DNA of 64,000 nucleotides from Magnetococcales bacterium (GTDB taxonomy: Bacteria > Pseudomonadota > Magnetococcia > Magnetococcales > Magnetaquicoccaceae): positions 1-64,000 of the forward strand of contig JADGAR010000013.1 of NCBI GenBank assembly GCA_015231915.1, written 5' to 3'. Positions 15,796 through 23,890 of the stretch are shown one piece after another. Positions within the stretch are counted from its first letter, which is position 1. Each line of letters opens with the position of its first letter. The position numbers were made by a program, and so were the translations under genes. The notes under the pieces were generated by a model. The model did no database searches and was not told the DNA's origin. It saw only the letters and a program-made list of their open reading frames with translations.

Positions 15796-16589
15796 ACGGA
15801 TGGCGTGCGGGTGTGGCGGTGGGATGGCTGGCCCTGTTGCCCGGTCTGGGCCTGGCTGCCGAAGACACCAGCTTCGCTGCTCGCGCCATCGAGTTGGAGG
15901 GGATTCACGGTGAGGTCTCCATCATGCCGGGGGCGAGCGGTGACCAGGTGCACTGGCGGCATGCCAAGAGCGCTGCTGCGGCCTTCAACGGGCAATTGGT
16001 GAATGGTGTGGTCCGTTTCTCCCCCAAGGCCGCTGCAGGCGGCGGGTCGGTGGCGGTGCGCACCGAGGGCGGGGTCACGGTGGTGGAGTCCGGGGTGGGG
16101 AATCGGGTTTCCGTCAATGTGGGCAACTCCGGCACGTCGGTGGAGGTCCATTCGAAGCCCCCGCCGCGTCTCGAACTGGTGGTCCCGAAAGGGATGACGA
16201 TCCGGGCGCGCCAATCCTCCGGGAAGTGGCGCATCGGTGATGTGGAGGGACCGGTTGACTTTTCGCTGCTTTCCGGCGAGGCCGAGATCGGACGTGTGGG
16301 CGCAACGATCGTGCTGCTGGATGGCGCCGGGGAGATCCGGGTCTCCCATGTCACCGGCAACCTCAAGGCGGTCGTGGACGGCAGCGGTTCCCTGCGCGTG
16401 AAGGACGGGCGGATGGAGATGTTGCGGGTCACTCTGAACGGAACCGGCGACGTGCATGTGGGAGGGGTCTCCCGCCAGGCCGAGGTGGCGCTCAACGGCA
16501 CGGGCAACATCGATATCGCCAGAGTCTCGGAAAGACCGGTCGTGATGCGGGAGGGGGTCGGCGACGTGCGCATTGGGGGATGGGAATGA
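15792..16589 (+). CDS. GIN/DUF2807-like secreted beta-repeat protein
   Basis: A 265-residue protein with a short signal peptide (VAVGWLALLPGLGLA). The mature part is strand-rich and quasi-repetitive. Its last 120 residues have the ladder typical of GIN (DUF2807) or DUF4097 beta-helices: IRVSHVTGNLKAVVDGSGSL, VTLNGTGDVHVGGVSR, VALNGTGNIDIARVSE. Such domains occur in secreted or surface adhesin-like proteins; no enzyme motif is seen. The start GTG 15792 overlaps the previous stop (GTGA). Function in this locus unknown. Confidence 0.65.
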   Translation: MNGWRAGVAVGWLALLPGLGLAAEDTSFAARAIELEGIHGEVSIMPGASGDQVHWRHAKSAAAAFNGQLVNGVVRFSPKAAAGGGSVAVRTEGGVTVVESGVGNRVSVNVGNSGTSVEVHSKPPPRLELVVPKGMTIRARQSSGKWRIGDVEGPVDFSLLSGEAEIGRVGATIVLLDGAGEIRVSHVTGNLKAVVDGSGSLRVKDGRMEMLRVTLNGTGDVHVGGVSRQAEVALNGTGNIDIARVSERPVVMREGVGDVRIGGWE

Positions 16590-17407
16590 GAAACACCAAT
16601 CGAATGCATCGCTTGCGTCTGGCCATCGGTCTGTTCGGGACGCTCTGGGTCGCCCAGGCGGTGGCAGAACCTTTCGAAGAGGGGTTGCAATCCTACAATC
16701 AGGGGGATTATGCCAAGGCCATGAAACTTTGGCTGCCCCTGGCACGCGAGGGGAGCAGTGGGGCGCAGAACAACATCGGCGTCTTGTACGACAACGGCCT
16801 TGGGGTGGAAAAAAACGCCCAGGAGGCCATCAAGTGGTTTCAGATGGCTGCCGGCAGTGGGGACACGGCGGCTCAGTTCAACATGGCGGTCAAGGGCATC
16901 GAGGTCGCCGCAAGTCCGGCGGATCAGTCGGTGGCCTTCCAATATTTTCGCCAGGCTGCAACCCATGGCCATCCCGATACCATGAACAATCTCGGTGGCA
17001 TGTTCGATCAGGGGATCGGCACCACCCAGGATCGCATCGAGGCCATCAAGTGGTATCGCAAGGCCGCCAACCAGGGGTCGCACCTGGCCAGCTACAATCT
17101 CGGGGCCAAGTATTTCCTGGGTCAGGGGGTGAACTCCGACATCAAGGAAGCGGTCAAGTGGTACCGCAAGGCTGCGGAAATGGGCAACAATCGCGCCCGC
17201 TATCGCCTCTCGTCCTTGTACGAGGAGGGCAACTCCGGCGTGGAGAAGGATCTTGTGCAGGCCTATTACTGGTATACCCTGGCCGGGGACAACAACCCCG
17301 AGGCGATCCGGCGTCGTGACCGCATGGCGGTCAACATGACCCAGGCCCAGTTGGTGGATGCCAAGATGCTGGTCAGGAAGTGGAATGCCAAGAAAGGACA
17401 AAAGTAA
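16586..17407 (+). CDS. Secreted Sel1-repeat protein A
   Basis: A 273-residue protein: signal peptide (LRLAIGLFGTLWVAQAVAEP), then about six Sel1-like repeats (for example GAQNNIGVLYDNGLGVEKNA, EAIKWFQMAAGSGDTAAQFN and EAVKWYRKAAEMGNNRARYR). Sel1/TPR-like solenoids are protein-interaction scaffolds, often periplasmic, with roles in envelope and signalling complexes. ATG 16586 overlaps the previous stop (ATGA); an in-frame ATG lies two codons upstream at 16580. A second Sel1 gene lies nearby at 17827. Confidence 0.87.
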   Translation: MRNTNRMHRLRLAIGLFGTLWVAQAVAEPFEEGLQSYNQGDYAKAMKLWLPLAREGSSGAQNNIGVLYDNGLGVEKNAQEAIKWFQMAAGSGDTAAQFNMAVKGIEVAASPADQSVAFQYFRQAATHGHPDTMNNLGGMFDQGIGTTQDRIEAIKWYRKAANQGSHLASYNLGAKYFLGQGVNSDIKEAVKWYRKAAEMGNNRARYRLSSLYEEGNSGVEKDLVQAYYWYTLAGDNNPEAIRRRDRMAVNMTQAQLVDAKMLVRKWNAKKGQK

Positions 17408-17609
17408 CGCCCAACACCCCGCCGGGGCTGTCAAGGGGACGCGCGATCTCCTGGACCAGGTGATCCGGGCCAGGCAGGCTCTCGACTATTTTGCCAATGA
17501 CGCCCTGAACGAACGGGGCGAACTGCGCGACGGAACCGCCGTCCGTTCCCACCTCAACGCCGCCAAGGCCCATGTGATCCGGGCCATGGAGATGGCGCAA
17601 AACCTGTAA
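17385..17609 (+). CDS. Small helical protein, unknown
   Basis: A 74-residue hydrophilic, helix-rich protein (LLDQVIRARQALDYFANDAL, then LNAAKAHVIRAMEMAQNL) without a signal peptide. It overlaps the Sel1 gene by 23 bases in another frame. It is short and unrecognised, but its regular amphipathic pattern and lack of rare codons make it plausible. Start uncertain: ATG 17385 assumed. Confidence 0.5.
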   Translation: MPRKDKSNAQHPAGAVKGTRDLLDQVIRARQALDYFANDALNERGELRDGTAVRSHLNAAKAHVIRAMEMAQNL

Positions 17610-17826
17610 TCGTTCTCACGGCAGACCCATGACAGACCCGAACGCACCCTCTCGCCTGCGCCTGAACCTTGGCTGGGGATCTGATCGTCTGTCAGGTTGG
17701 AGCAATTGCCATGGCCATGGCTGGACAACAGCGTCGGTGCAGAACGTTTTTTTGTATGCGTTTCCCATCGGATCTGGTAAGATAGCTCATCTGCTCAAAG
17801 GCGCCAAACACGAAAAGAGTCCAGCC

Positions 17827-18747
17827 ATGAACAATAAACGGTCATTCATCCGTTTTTTTGCCGCGCTTGCCGTAATGGCTCCGATGGCCTGGACATGGCC
17901 AACCCCCTTGGTGGCCGACGAGTACGAAGGGAGCCAATCCCTCGACGAAACCCTGCGTGCGGCCAACAAGGGCACTGCCGATGCCCAGAACAGCCTCGGC
18001 ATCGTCTACCGCGACGGTCTTGGCGTCCCCCGTGACTATAAAAAATCACTCAAGTGGTTCCGACAGGCCGCCGAACAGGGGCTGCCCGAGGCCCAATACA
18101 ACCTGGCCCTCATGCATCAGGACGGCAAGGGGGTGGCCAGGGATGACGCAGAGGCGCGCAAATGGCTGCGACAGGCCGCCGACAAGGGGTTCGCGGAAGC
18201 GCGCTACCACCTGGGTGTCCTTTGCCTCAAGGGCCAATCGGACCTCCCGGCGAACGAGACGGAGGCGCGCCAATGGTTCCGGAGCGCCGCCGAACAAGGC
18301 TTGGCCAGCGCCCAGTACAAACTGGGCATGATGTGCCTCGACGGCAGGGGAGGGGCGCCGGACGAACAGGAGGCTGCCCGCTGGCTCCGCCTGGCCGCCG
18401 ATCAGGAGTTCGCCCGTGCCCAGACCAGCCTCGGCATGCTGCATGCCGAGGGTAGGGGCGTGGAGAAGGATCCGGTGCTGGCCGTCATGTGGTTCGGGCT
18501 TGCCGCGCAGCAGGGGGATCCCAATGCCTCCAAACAGCGCGAGGCGCTCCTCAAGACCATGACCCCGGAGCAGATCGCCGAGGCGCAAAAGCGGATCATC
18601 TCGTGGACCCCGCCCGCCCTGGAAAAGGGCCGCGCTTCCAGCCAGGCCGGGGCCAAGCCAGCGGCCCCCGCCGGATCGGTCGTCGCCCCGCAACCCGTGG
18701 GCGATGGGCGTCAGACGCCATCCTCCAGTCAGGCGGTCTCGTTTTGA
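17827..18747 (+). CDS. Secreted Sel1-repeat protein B
   Basis: A 306-residue protein: signal peptide ending near AWTWPTPLVADE, then about seven Sel1 repeats (ADAQNSLGIVYRDGLGVPRD, KSLKWFRQAAEQGLPEAQYN and so on to about residue 235) and a Pro/Ala-rich tail. The frame is open to 17629 but has no signal sequence upstream; ATG 17827 precedes the signal peptide. The 217-base gap from the previous gene suggests its own promoter, though none is convincing. The stop overlaps the likely dnaE start. Confidence 0.87.
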   Translation: MNNKRSFIRFFAALAVMAPMAWTWPTPLVADEYEGSQSLDETLRAANKGTADAQNSLGIVYRDGLGVPRDYKKSLKWFRQAAEQGLPEAQYNLALMHQDGKGVARDDAEARKWLRQAADKGFAEARYHLGVLCLKGQSDLPANETEARQWFRSAAEQGLASAQYKLGMMCLDGRGGAPDEQEAARWLRLAADQEFARAQTSLGMLHAEGRGVEKDPVLAVMWFGLAAQQGDPNASKQREALLKTMTPEQIAEAQKRIISWTPPALEKGRASSQAGAKPAAPAGSVVAPQPVGDGRQTPSSSQAVSF

Positions 18748-21700
18748 TCGTTCATTTGCATGTTCATTCCGCCTACTCGCTGCTGAATTCCACCATCAGC
18801 CTGGACGCCCTGGTTGCCCGCGCCAGGCAGTTCGGCATGCCGGCCCTGGCCCTCACGGATCAAGGCAATCTCTTTTTGGCGGTGCAGTTCCAACTCGCCT
18901 GCCTGAAGGCAGGCATCAAACCCATCCTGGGCGCGCAGCTCCTGATGGTCCCCAACCGCCACGACAAGAGCGTCCGGCCCGATCAGGAGGTGCGGGACCA
19001 GATCATTTTGCTGTGCCGCAACGCCACCGGATGGCGCAACCTGATGCGCCTGGTCTCCGTGGGTTTTCTGGAAGGGAGCCACGACAAACCCCGCATCGAC
19101 CCGGAACTGCTGCAACGCCACAAGGATGGCCTGCTGGCCCTTTCCGCTGGCGCCAAGGGGGCGGTGGGACGCCACCTTGGCGCCGGTCGCACGGACCTGG
19201 CCAACGCCGCGGCCCGTTGGCTGGGGGAACTCTTCCAGGACCCGGAGACCGGCGCCCCCGGCTTCTATCTGGAACTCCAGCGCCACGGAGACCCCGGCGA
19301 GGAGGAGTTGATCCAGGCGACCGTGACCCTCGCCCACACCTTGGGCCTGCCGATCGTGGCCAGCAACGATGTCCATTTCCTGGACAAGAAGGATCATCGC
19401 GCCCACGACGCCCTGGTCTGCATCGGGACCGGTCACACCATCCCGGAGGAAAACCGCCCCCGCATCAACGACCAGCGCCACTTCGCCTCCCCGGAGGAGA
19501 TGGAGGAACGGTTCGCCGATCTCCCCGAAGGCCTGGCCAATACCCTGCACATTGCCAAACGATGCAACTTCCGCATGGAACTGGGCAAGACCGTCCTGCC
19601 CGATTTCGCCATCCCCGAGGGCGAAGACCTCGGCACCTGGTTGCGCAGCGAGGCGGAACGCGGCCTGGCCCGACGCATCGCCGGCATCATCGCCCCCCGC
19701 ACCGATCCCGCGCAACTTCCCGCCGTGGCCCGGCACTACCGGGAACGGCTGGAGTACGAACTGGATGTCATCGTGCAGATGGGGTTTCCGGGTTATTTCC
19801 TCATCGTTTCCGACTTCATCCGCTGGGCCAAGGGCCAGAAGATCCCCGTGGGACCTGGCCGCGGCTCCGGGGCCGGTTCCGTGGTGGCCTGGGCCATGGA
19901 CATCACCGACCTCGACCCGTTGCGCTACCAACTGCTGTTCGAGCGGTTCCTCAATCCGGAGCGGGTCTCCATGCCGGACTTCGACGTGGACTTCTGCATG
20001 GATCGCCGCGACAAGGTGATCCAGTATGTCCAGCACAAATACGGCAAGGACCGGGTGGCCCAGATCATCACCTTTGGCACCCTTCAGGCGCGCATGGCCC
20101 TCCGGGATGTGGGCCGGGTGCTCCAGTTCCCTTATCCCCAGGTGGACCGCATCGCCAAGCTGGTGCCCAACATCCTGGGCATCACCCTGCAGGAGGCCAT
20201 CAACCAGGAGGAACGGCTGCAACAACTGATCCGGGAGGAGCCGGAAATCGGGGAACTCATCGAACTCGCCCTCGCCCTGGAAGGATTGCCCCGTTCTGCC
20301 GGGACCCATGCCGCCGGTGTGGTGATGGCCAACGGCCCCCTCACCGAGATGGTTCCCCTCTATCTGGATCCGCGCTCCGACATGCCGGTGACCCAGTTCA
20401 ACATGGTCGATGTGGAAAAGGTGGGGCTGGTCAAGTTCGACTTCCTTGGCCTCAAGACCCTCACGGTGATCGACGACGTGCTGGGCATGGTCAACGCGGG
20501 TCGCCGGGAGCGGGGCGAAGCGGAAATCGACATCAACCTCATCGACATGGAGGACCAAGCCACCTACCGTCTGCTGCAGAGCGGCCAGACCAGGGGGGTG
20601 TTCCAACTGGAATCCTCCGGGATGCGGGAGATCCTCAAAAAACTGGCCCCGGACGCCTTCGAGGAGATCATCGCCCTGGTGGCCCTCTACCGGCCCGGCC
20701 CGCTGGGTTCGGGGATGGTGGACGACTTCATCGACCGCAAGCACGGTCGGGCCGACCTGGCCTATCCTTTGCCGCAACTGGAACCGATCCTCAAGGAGAC
20801 CTATGGGGTGATCCTTTACCAGGAGCAGGTGATGAAGATTGCCCAGGTCCTGGCCGGCTACACCCTGGGGGGGGCCGATCTGCTGCGCCGTGCCATGGGC
20901 AAGAAGAAGCTTTCGGAGATGCTCTCCCAGCGGGAGATCTTCGTGCGCGGCGCCCTGGCCAACGGCGTCCACAAGGAACGGGCGGAGTTCATCTTCGACC
21001 TGATGGAGAAATTCGCCGGTTACGGGTTCAACAAGTCCCATTCGGCGGCCTATGCCCTGATCTCCTACCAGACCGCCTGGCTGAAGGCCCACTACCCGGT
21101 GGAGTTCATGGCCGCCACATTGACCTGCGACATCATCAACACCGACAAGCTGGCCCTCTTCATCCGGGAGTGCCGCAACATGAAGGTTCGGGTCCTGCCG
21201 CCGGACATCAACCGCTCGCAAACCGTATTTTCGGTGGAGGAGCAAGCCGTCCGCTACGGGCTGGCCGCCATCAAGAACGTGGGGGAGGGGCTCATGGAGG
21301 CGCTGGTCAAGGCGCGCAACGATGGCCCGTTTTCCACCCTGTACGATCTGTGTCGGCGTATTGCCGTTGCCGGCCTCAACCGCCGGGTGCTGGAAAACCT
21401 GATCAAATCCGGCGCCTGCGACGGACTGGGCAGCAGTCGCGCCGCCATGCTGGCCGGACTTGCGGACACCATGACCCAGGCGTCAAGGCGCCAAGCCGAC
21501 CAGGGCAAGGGATTCCTGACCCTCTTCGACGAGGCGGAAGAAGGTCCCGCCCTGCCGGAAGTCCCGGAGTGGTCCTTCGATGAGAAGATTTTGTTCGAGA
21601 AGGAGGCCATCGGTTTTTTCATCACCGGCCATCCGGCCCAGCAATATGCCGCCGAACTGGCATCCTACGGCATCGATTCCATCGCCCGGACCCGGCACCG

Positions 21701-22226
21701 CATCCGCTCCAGGGCGGACAACAACGTCAAGAGCCGTGTGGCCGGAGTCGTGGCGGAAAAGAAGCTGCACCGCACCCGCAAGGGCGACCGGATGGCATTT
21801 CTCACCCTGGAGGATCACGAGGAACAGATCGAGGCGGTGCTTTTTTCCGATGTCTATCAGGCCAGCCAGGAACTTCTGGAGGGCGAGGGACTGATCGTTT
21901 TGGAGGGGAGCCTGGAGCCGGGCGAGGAGGAACCCAAAGTGATGGTGGAAAGGGTCCTCGACCTGGAGAGGGTCCGCCGGGAGTGGTGCCGCAAACTCCT
22001 CCTGCGGGCCGATGCGCTCGCCTGCAACGAGACCGCCCTGGAGAAGCTGCGTGCCATCCTCGCGCGTCATCCCGGTTTGGCGTGTCAGGTGCACCTGGAA
22101 CTGCACCTGACCGGCAAGGTGGCGCGTTTCGTCCTGGGGGACGGGCTGCGGGTCACCCCGAACGGACTTCTGCTGGAGGAGTTGCGCCGGTTGCTGGGTC
22201 CGGAGGGGGCGCTTTTTTGCGGTTGA
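18744..22226 (+). CDS. dnaE: DNA polymerase III alpha subunit
   Basis: A 1160-residue DnaE1-type replicative polymerase. The PHP domain opens with IVHLHVHSAYSLLNS. The catalytic palm has GPGRGSGAGSVVAWAM and PDFDVDFCMDRRDKV (Asp412, Asp414 and Asp416 region). The fingers contain AGTHAAGVVM; the HhH and OB-fold regions follow. The usual E in HSEYSLLDG is A here and D is N, mild PHP changes. The frame is open further upstream inside the Sel1 gene; a TTG at 18744 overlapping the Sel1 stop fits the normal DnaE N-terminus. No ATG or GTG is nearby, so the unusual start is inferred. Confidence 0.95.
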   Translation: MIVHLHVHSAYSLLNSTISLDALVARARQFGMPALALTDQGNLFLAVQFQLACLKAGIKPILGAQLLMVPNRHDKSVRPDQEVRDQIILLCRNATGWRNLMRLVSVGFLEGSHDKPRIDPELLQRHKDGLLALSAGAKGAVGRHLGAGRTDLANAAARWLGELFQDPETGAPGFYLELQRHGDPGEEELIQATVTLAHTLGLPIVASNDVHFLDKKDHRAHDALVCIGTGHTIPEENRPRINDQRHFASPEEMEERFADLPEGLANTLHIAKRCNFRMELGKTVLPDFAIPEGEDLGTWLRSEAERGLARRIAGIIAPRTDPAQLPAVARHYRERLEYELDVIVQMGFPGYFLIVSDFIRWAKGQKIPVGPGRGSGAGSVVAWAMDITDLDPLRYQLLFERFLNPERVSMPDFDVDFCMDRRDKVIQYVQHKYGKDRVAQIITFGTLQARMALRDVGRVLQFPYPQVDRIAKLVPNILGITLQEAINQEERLQQLIREEPEIGELIELALALEGLPRSAGTHAAGVVMANGPLTEMVPLYLDPRSDMPVTQFNMVDVEKVGLVKFDFLGLKTLTVIDDVLGMVNAGRRERGEAEIDINLIDMEDQATYRLLQSGQTRGVFQLESSGMREILKKLAPDAFEEIIALVALYRPGPLGSGMVDDFIDRKHGRADLAYPLPQLEPILKETYGVILYQEQVMKIAQVLAGYTLGGADLLRRAMGKKKLSEMLSQREIFVRGALANGVHKERAEFIFDLMEKFAGYGFNKSHSAAYALISYQTAWLKAHYPVEFMAATLTCDIINTDKLALFIRECRNMKVRVLPPDINRSQTVFSVEEQAVRYGLAAIKNVGEGLMEALVKARNDGPFSTLYDLCRRIAVAGLNRRVLENLIKSGACDGLGSSRAAMLAGLADTMTQASRRQADQGKGFLTLFDEAEEGPALPEVPEWSFDEKILFEKEAIGFFITGHPAQQYAAELASYGIDSIARTRHRIRSRADNNVKSRVAGVVAEKKLHRTRKGDRMAFLTLEDHEEQIEAVLFSDVYQASQELLEGEGLIVLEGSLEPGEEEPKVMVERVLDLERVRREWCRKLLLRADALACNETALEKLRAILARHPGLACQVHLELHLTGKVARFVLGDGLRVTPNGLLLEELRRLLGPEGALFCG

Positions 22227-23015
22227 TCACTCCTGTTCGTCTGTTCCCTTTTTCAGGAAGCAGTACTGTGTGATTGACTGCATGCAGCCCGGATTGAGAA
22301 TCCGGCCCCGCTTGCCACGGATGGTCAGCATTTCCAGTTCGCGGAAATGTTTCAGTGTGCGGCTGACCGTTTCCATGGCCAGTCCCAGATGATTGGCGAT
22401 GTCGTTTTGCATCATGGGCACGCGGAACTCGTGCATGGGAAAGCCGTGACGCGCGTACCGTTCCGCGAGATTGAGGAAGAACGCCCCCAGCCGCTCCTCG
22501 GCGGTGCGCATGCCCAGGATCAGTCCCTGGCGTTGGCATTGCCTGAGGTGTTCCAGGAGGATCTTGACCATCTGTTCCCGGGACGATGGCAGAGGTTCTC
22601 TCTGGAGGCCGCCCTGCTTAAGTGGCATGAAACAGACCTTGCTCTCCTCGAGGGCAATGATGGTGAAGCTGTAGGTTGCCGATTGCAGGTCCTCCACTCC
22701 CATCAATTCCCCCGGCAGGTGGAACGAGGCGACCTGTTCGCCATACGGTTCCTGCATGACGATACTCTTGAGGCCGCCACTCTTCACCGCGTAGATCCCT
22801 TCGAACGGCTGGCCGGCCCGATACACCACCTCCCCCTTGGCCAACGGCATATGGGTGGTCAGGAAATGGGTGAGCATCTCCGGCGTCAGGCTGGCGAAGA
22901 GTTGCAGGAACCCGAACAGATTGCAATCGATGCAGGCCACCTCGCCTTGATCCGCGCAACTCTGCCTGCCGCTCCGTCTTTTTTTTGTCGGTTCATCCAT
23001 GGCGTTCATGTTCAA
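22227..23015 (-). CDS. Fnr-like Crp-family regulator with Fe-S type cysteines
   Basis: A 262-residue Crp/Fnr protein. The N-terminal cysteine cluster (Cys20, Cys28, Cys31) plus Cys128 could ligate an oxygen-sensing 4Fe-4S cluster; the spacing (CX7CX2C) differs from E. coli FNR (CX2CX5C). A cNMP-fold sensor (about 45-160) is followed by the HTH NDIANHLGLAMETVSRTLKH, whose ETVSR recognition helix is that of FNR and predicts TTGAT-N4-ATCAA sites; one such site lies before nosZ. The start forms an ATGA overlap with the upstream deacetylase, so both are in one transcript. Confidence 0.87.
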   Translation of the reverse strand: MNMNAMDEPTKKRRSGRQSCADQGEVACIDCNLFGFLQLFASLTPEMLTHFLTTHMPLAKGEVVYRAGQPFEGIYAVKSGGLKSIVMQEPYGEQVASFHLPGELMGVEDLQSATYSFTIIALEESKVCFMPLKQGGLQREPLPSSREQMVKILLEHLRQCQRQGLILGMRTAEERLGAFFLNLAERYARHGFPMHEFRVPMMQNDIANHLGLAMETVSRTLKHFRELEMLTIRGKRGRILNPGCMQSITQYCFLKKGTDEQE

Positions 23016-23785
23016 TAATCCCGCATCAACCCGAAACGATATCCTTCCCGCTTGCCGAGACGAATCAAACGGCTCAGTTGTTCGATGGCAGGGCCGGTAT
23101 CGAAATGGAAATCATGCATCAACACCACCACCTTGCCCGGTTTGACCGATTGTTCGGAGACGAAGCGGCTCCTGATCCGGGCAAACAGGGTGTCCACCCC
23201 TTCCAGGGCGTTGCGCCGTCCCGACTTTTGCCACTCCACGTCCCAACCATATAAGACAAATCCGTTGGCGAAAAGTTTGGCGATCCCCTCCGGGATCTCG
23301 TCGTTGCGACCCGTGGGATAGGTGTGCTCGGAGACGTACCGGTCATCGAAACGCCAGTCGATGCGGGAGGGAAGGCGTGTGGGATATGGGGGATTCCGGA
23401 AACCAAGTACATCATTGTTTTTGGCAAAATCCGCCAGCATCCCCTCCGGGTCGGCATAGAACTCACGATAGCGTTCGTGGGCATGCGTCATGGAGTGGTT
23501 GCCAATCTGCACCAAAGGACTTGCCTGCAGCATTCGCCAGGTTTCCTTCCGGTGCGCATTAATGAAATGCTCGCCCACGAGGAAAAATGTACCTGGAACC
23601 TGCTCGCGCGTCAACACTTCCAGAATGGCGCGTGTCCCTTCCCGGGGACCATCGTCGAAGGTCAGAAACAGCTTGTGCCCCGCATCGGCCCACAGGGGCC
23701 GCGTCGTCACCAGCAGCAACAACAACCCCATCAGCAGCAGTCTGTTGATCTTGTCACCTGTCGATCTGAAACAATGAATAAATCG
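23012..23785 (-). CDS. Secreted polysaccharide deacetylase
   Basis: A 257-residue CE4-family NodB-homology protein behind a signal peptide or membrane anchor (LLLMGLLLLLVTTRPLWADA). Motif 1 is TFDDGP (43-48; metal-binding Asp46), motif 2 HSMTH (98-102; metal histidines), and the C-terminal motif is VVVLMHDFHFD. It deacetylates an N-acetylated glycan in the periplasm. PelA normally deacetylates Pel, but this gene is far from the pel operon, so the substrate is open. ATG 23785 was preferred over an upstream in-frame TTG. Confidence 0.87.
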   Translation of the reverse strand, partial: RFIHCFRSTGDKINRLLLMGLLLLLVTTRPLWADAGHKLFLTFDDGPREGTRAILEVLTREQVPGTFFLVGEHFINAHRKETWRMLQASPLVQIGNHSMTHAHERYREFYADPEGMLADFAKNNDVLGFRNPPYPTRLPSRIDWRFDDRYVSEHTYPTGRNDEIPEGIAKLFANGFVLYGWDVEWQKSGRRNALEGVDTLFARIRSRFVSEQSVKPGKVVVLMHDFHFDTGPAIEQLSRLIRLGKREGYRFGLMRDY

Positions 23786-23890
23786 CATTCTCGCATATAC
23801 CAAAAAAATTCGCAACGATTGACCTCGTCCAGCAAATCCGGGATGATGATTGGGTCGTTTGATCCCTCAACCTCACGGTAGAGCCGCCCC

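Noticed and set aside
18729-21245. Long minus-strand frame opposite dnaE
   Set aside because: Antisense shadow; dnaE motifs on the plus strand are unambiguous.
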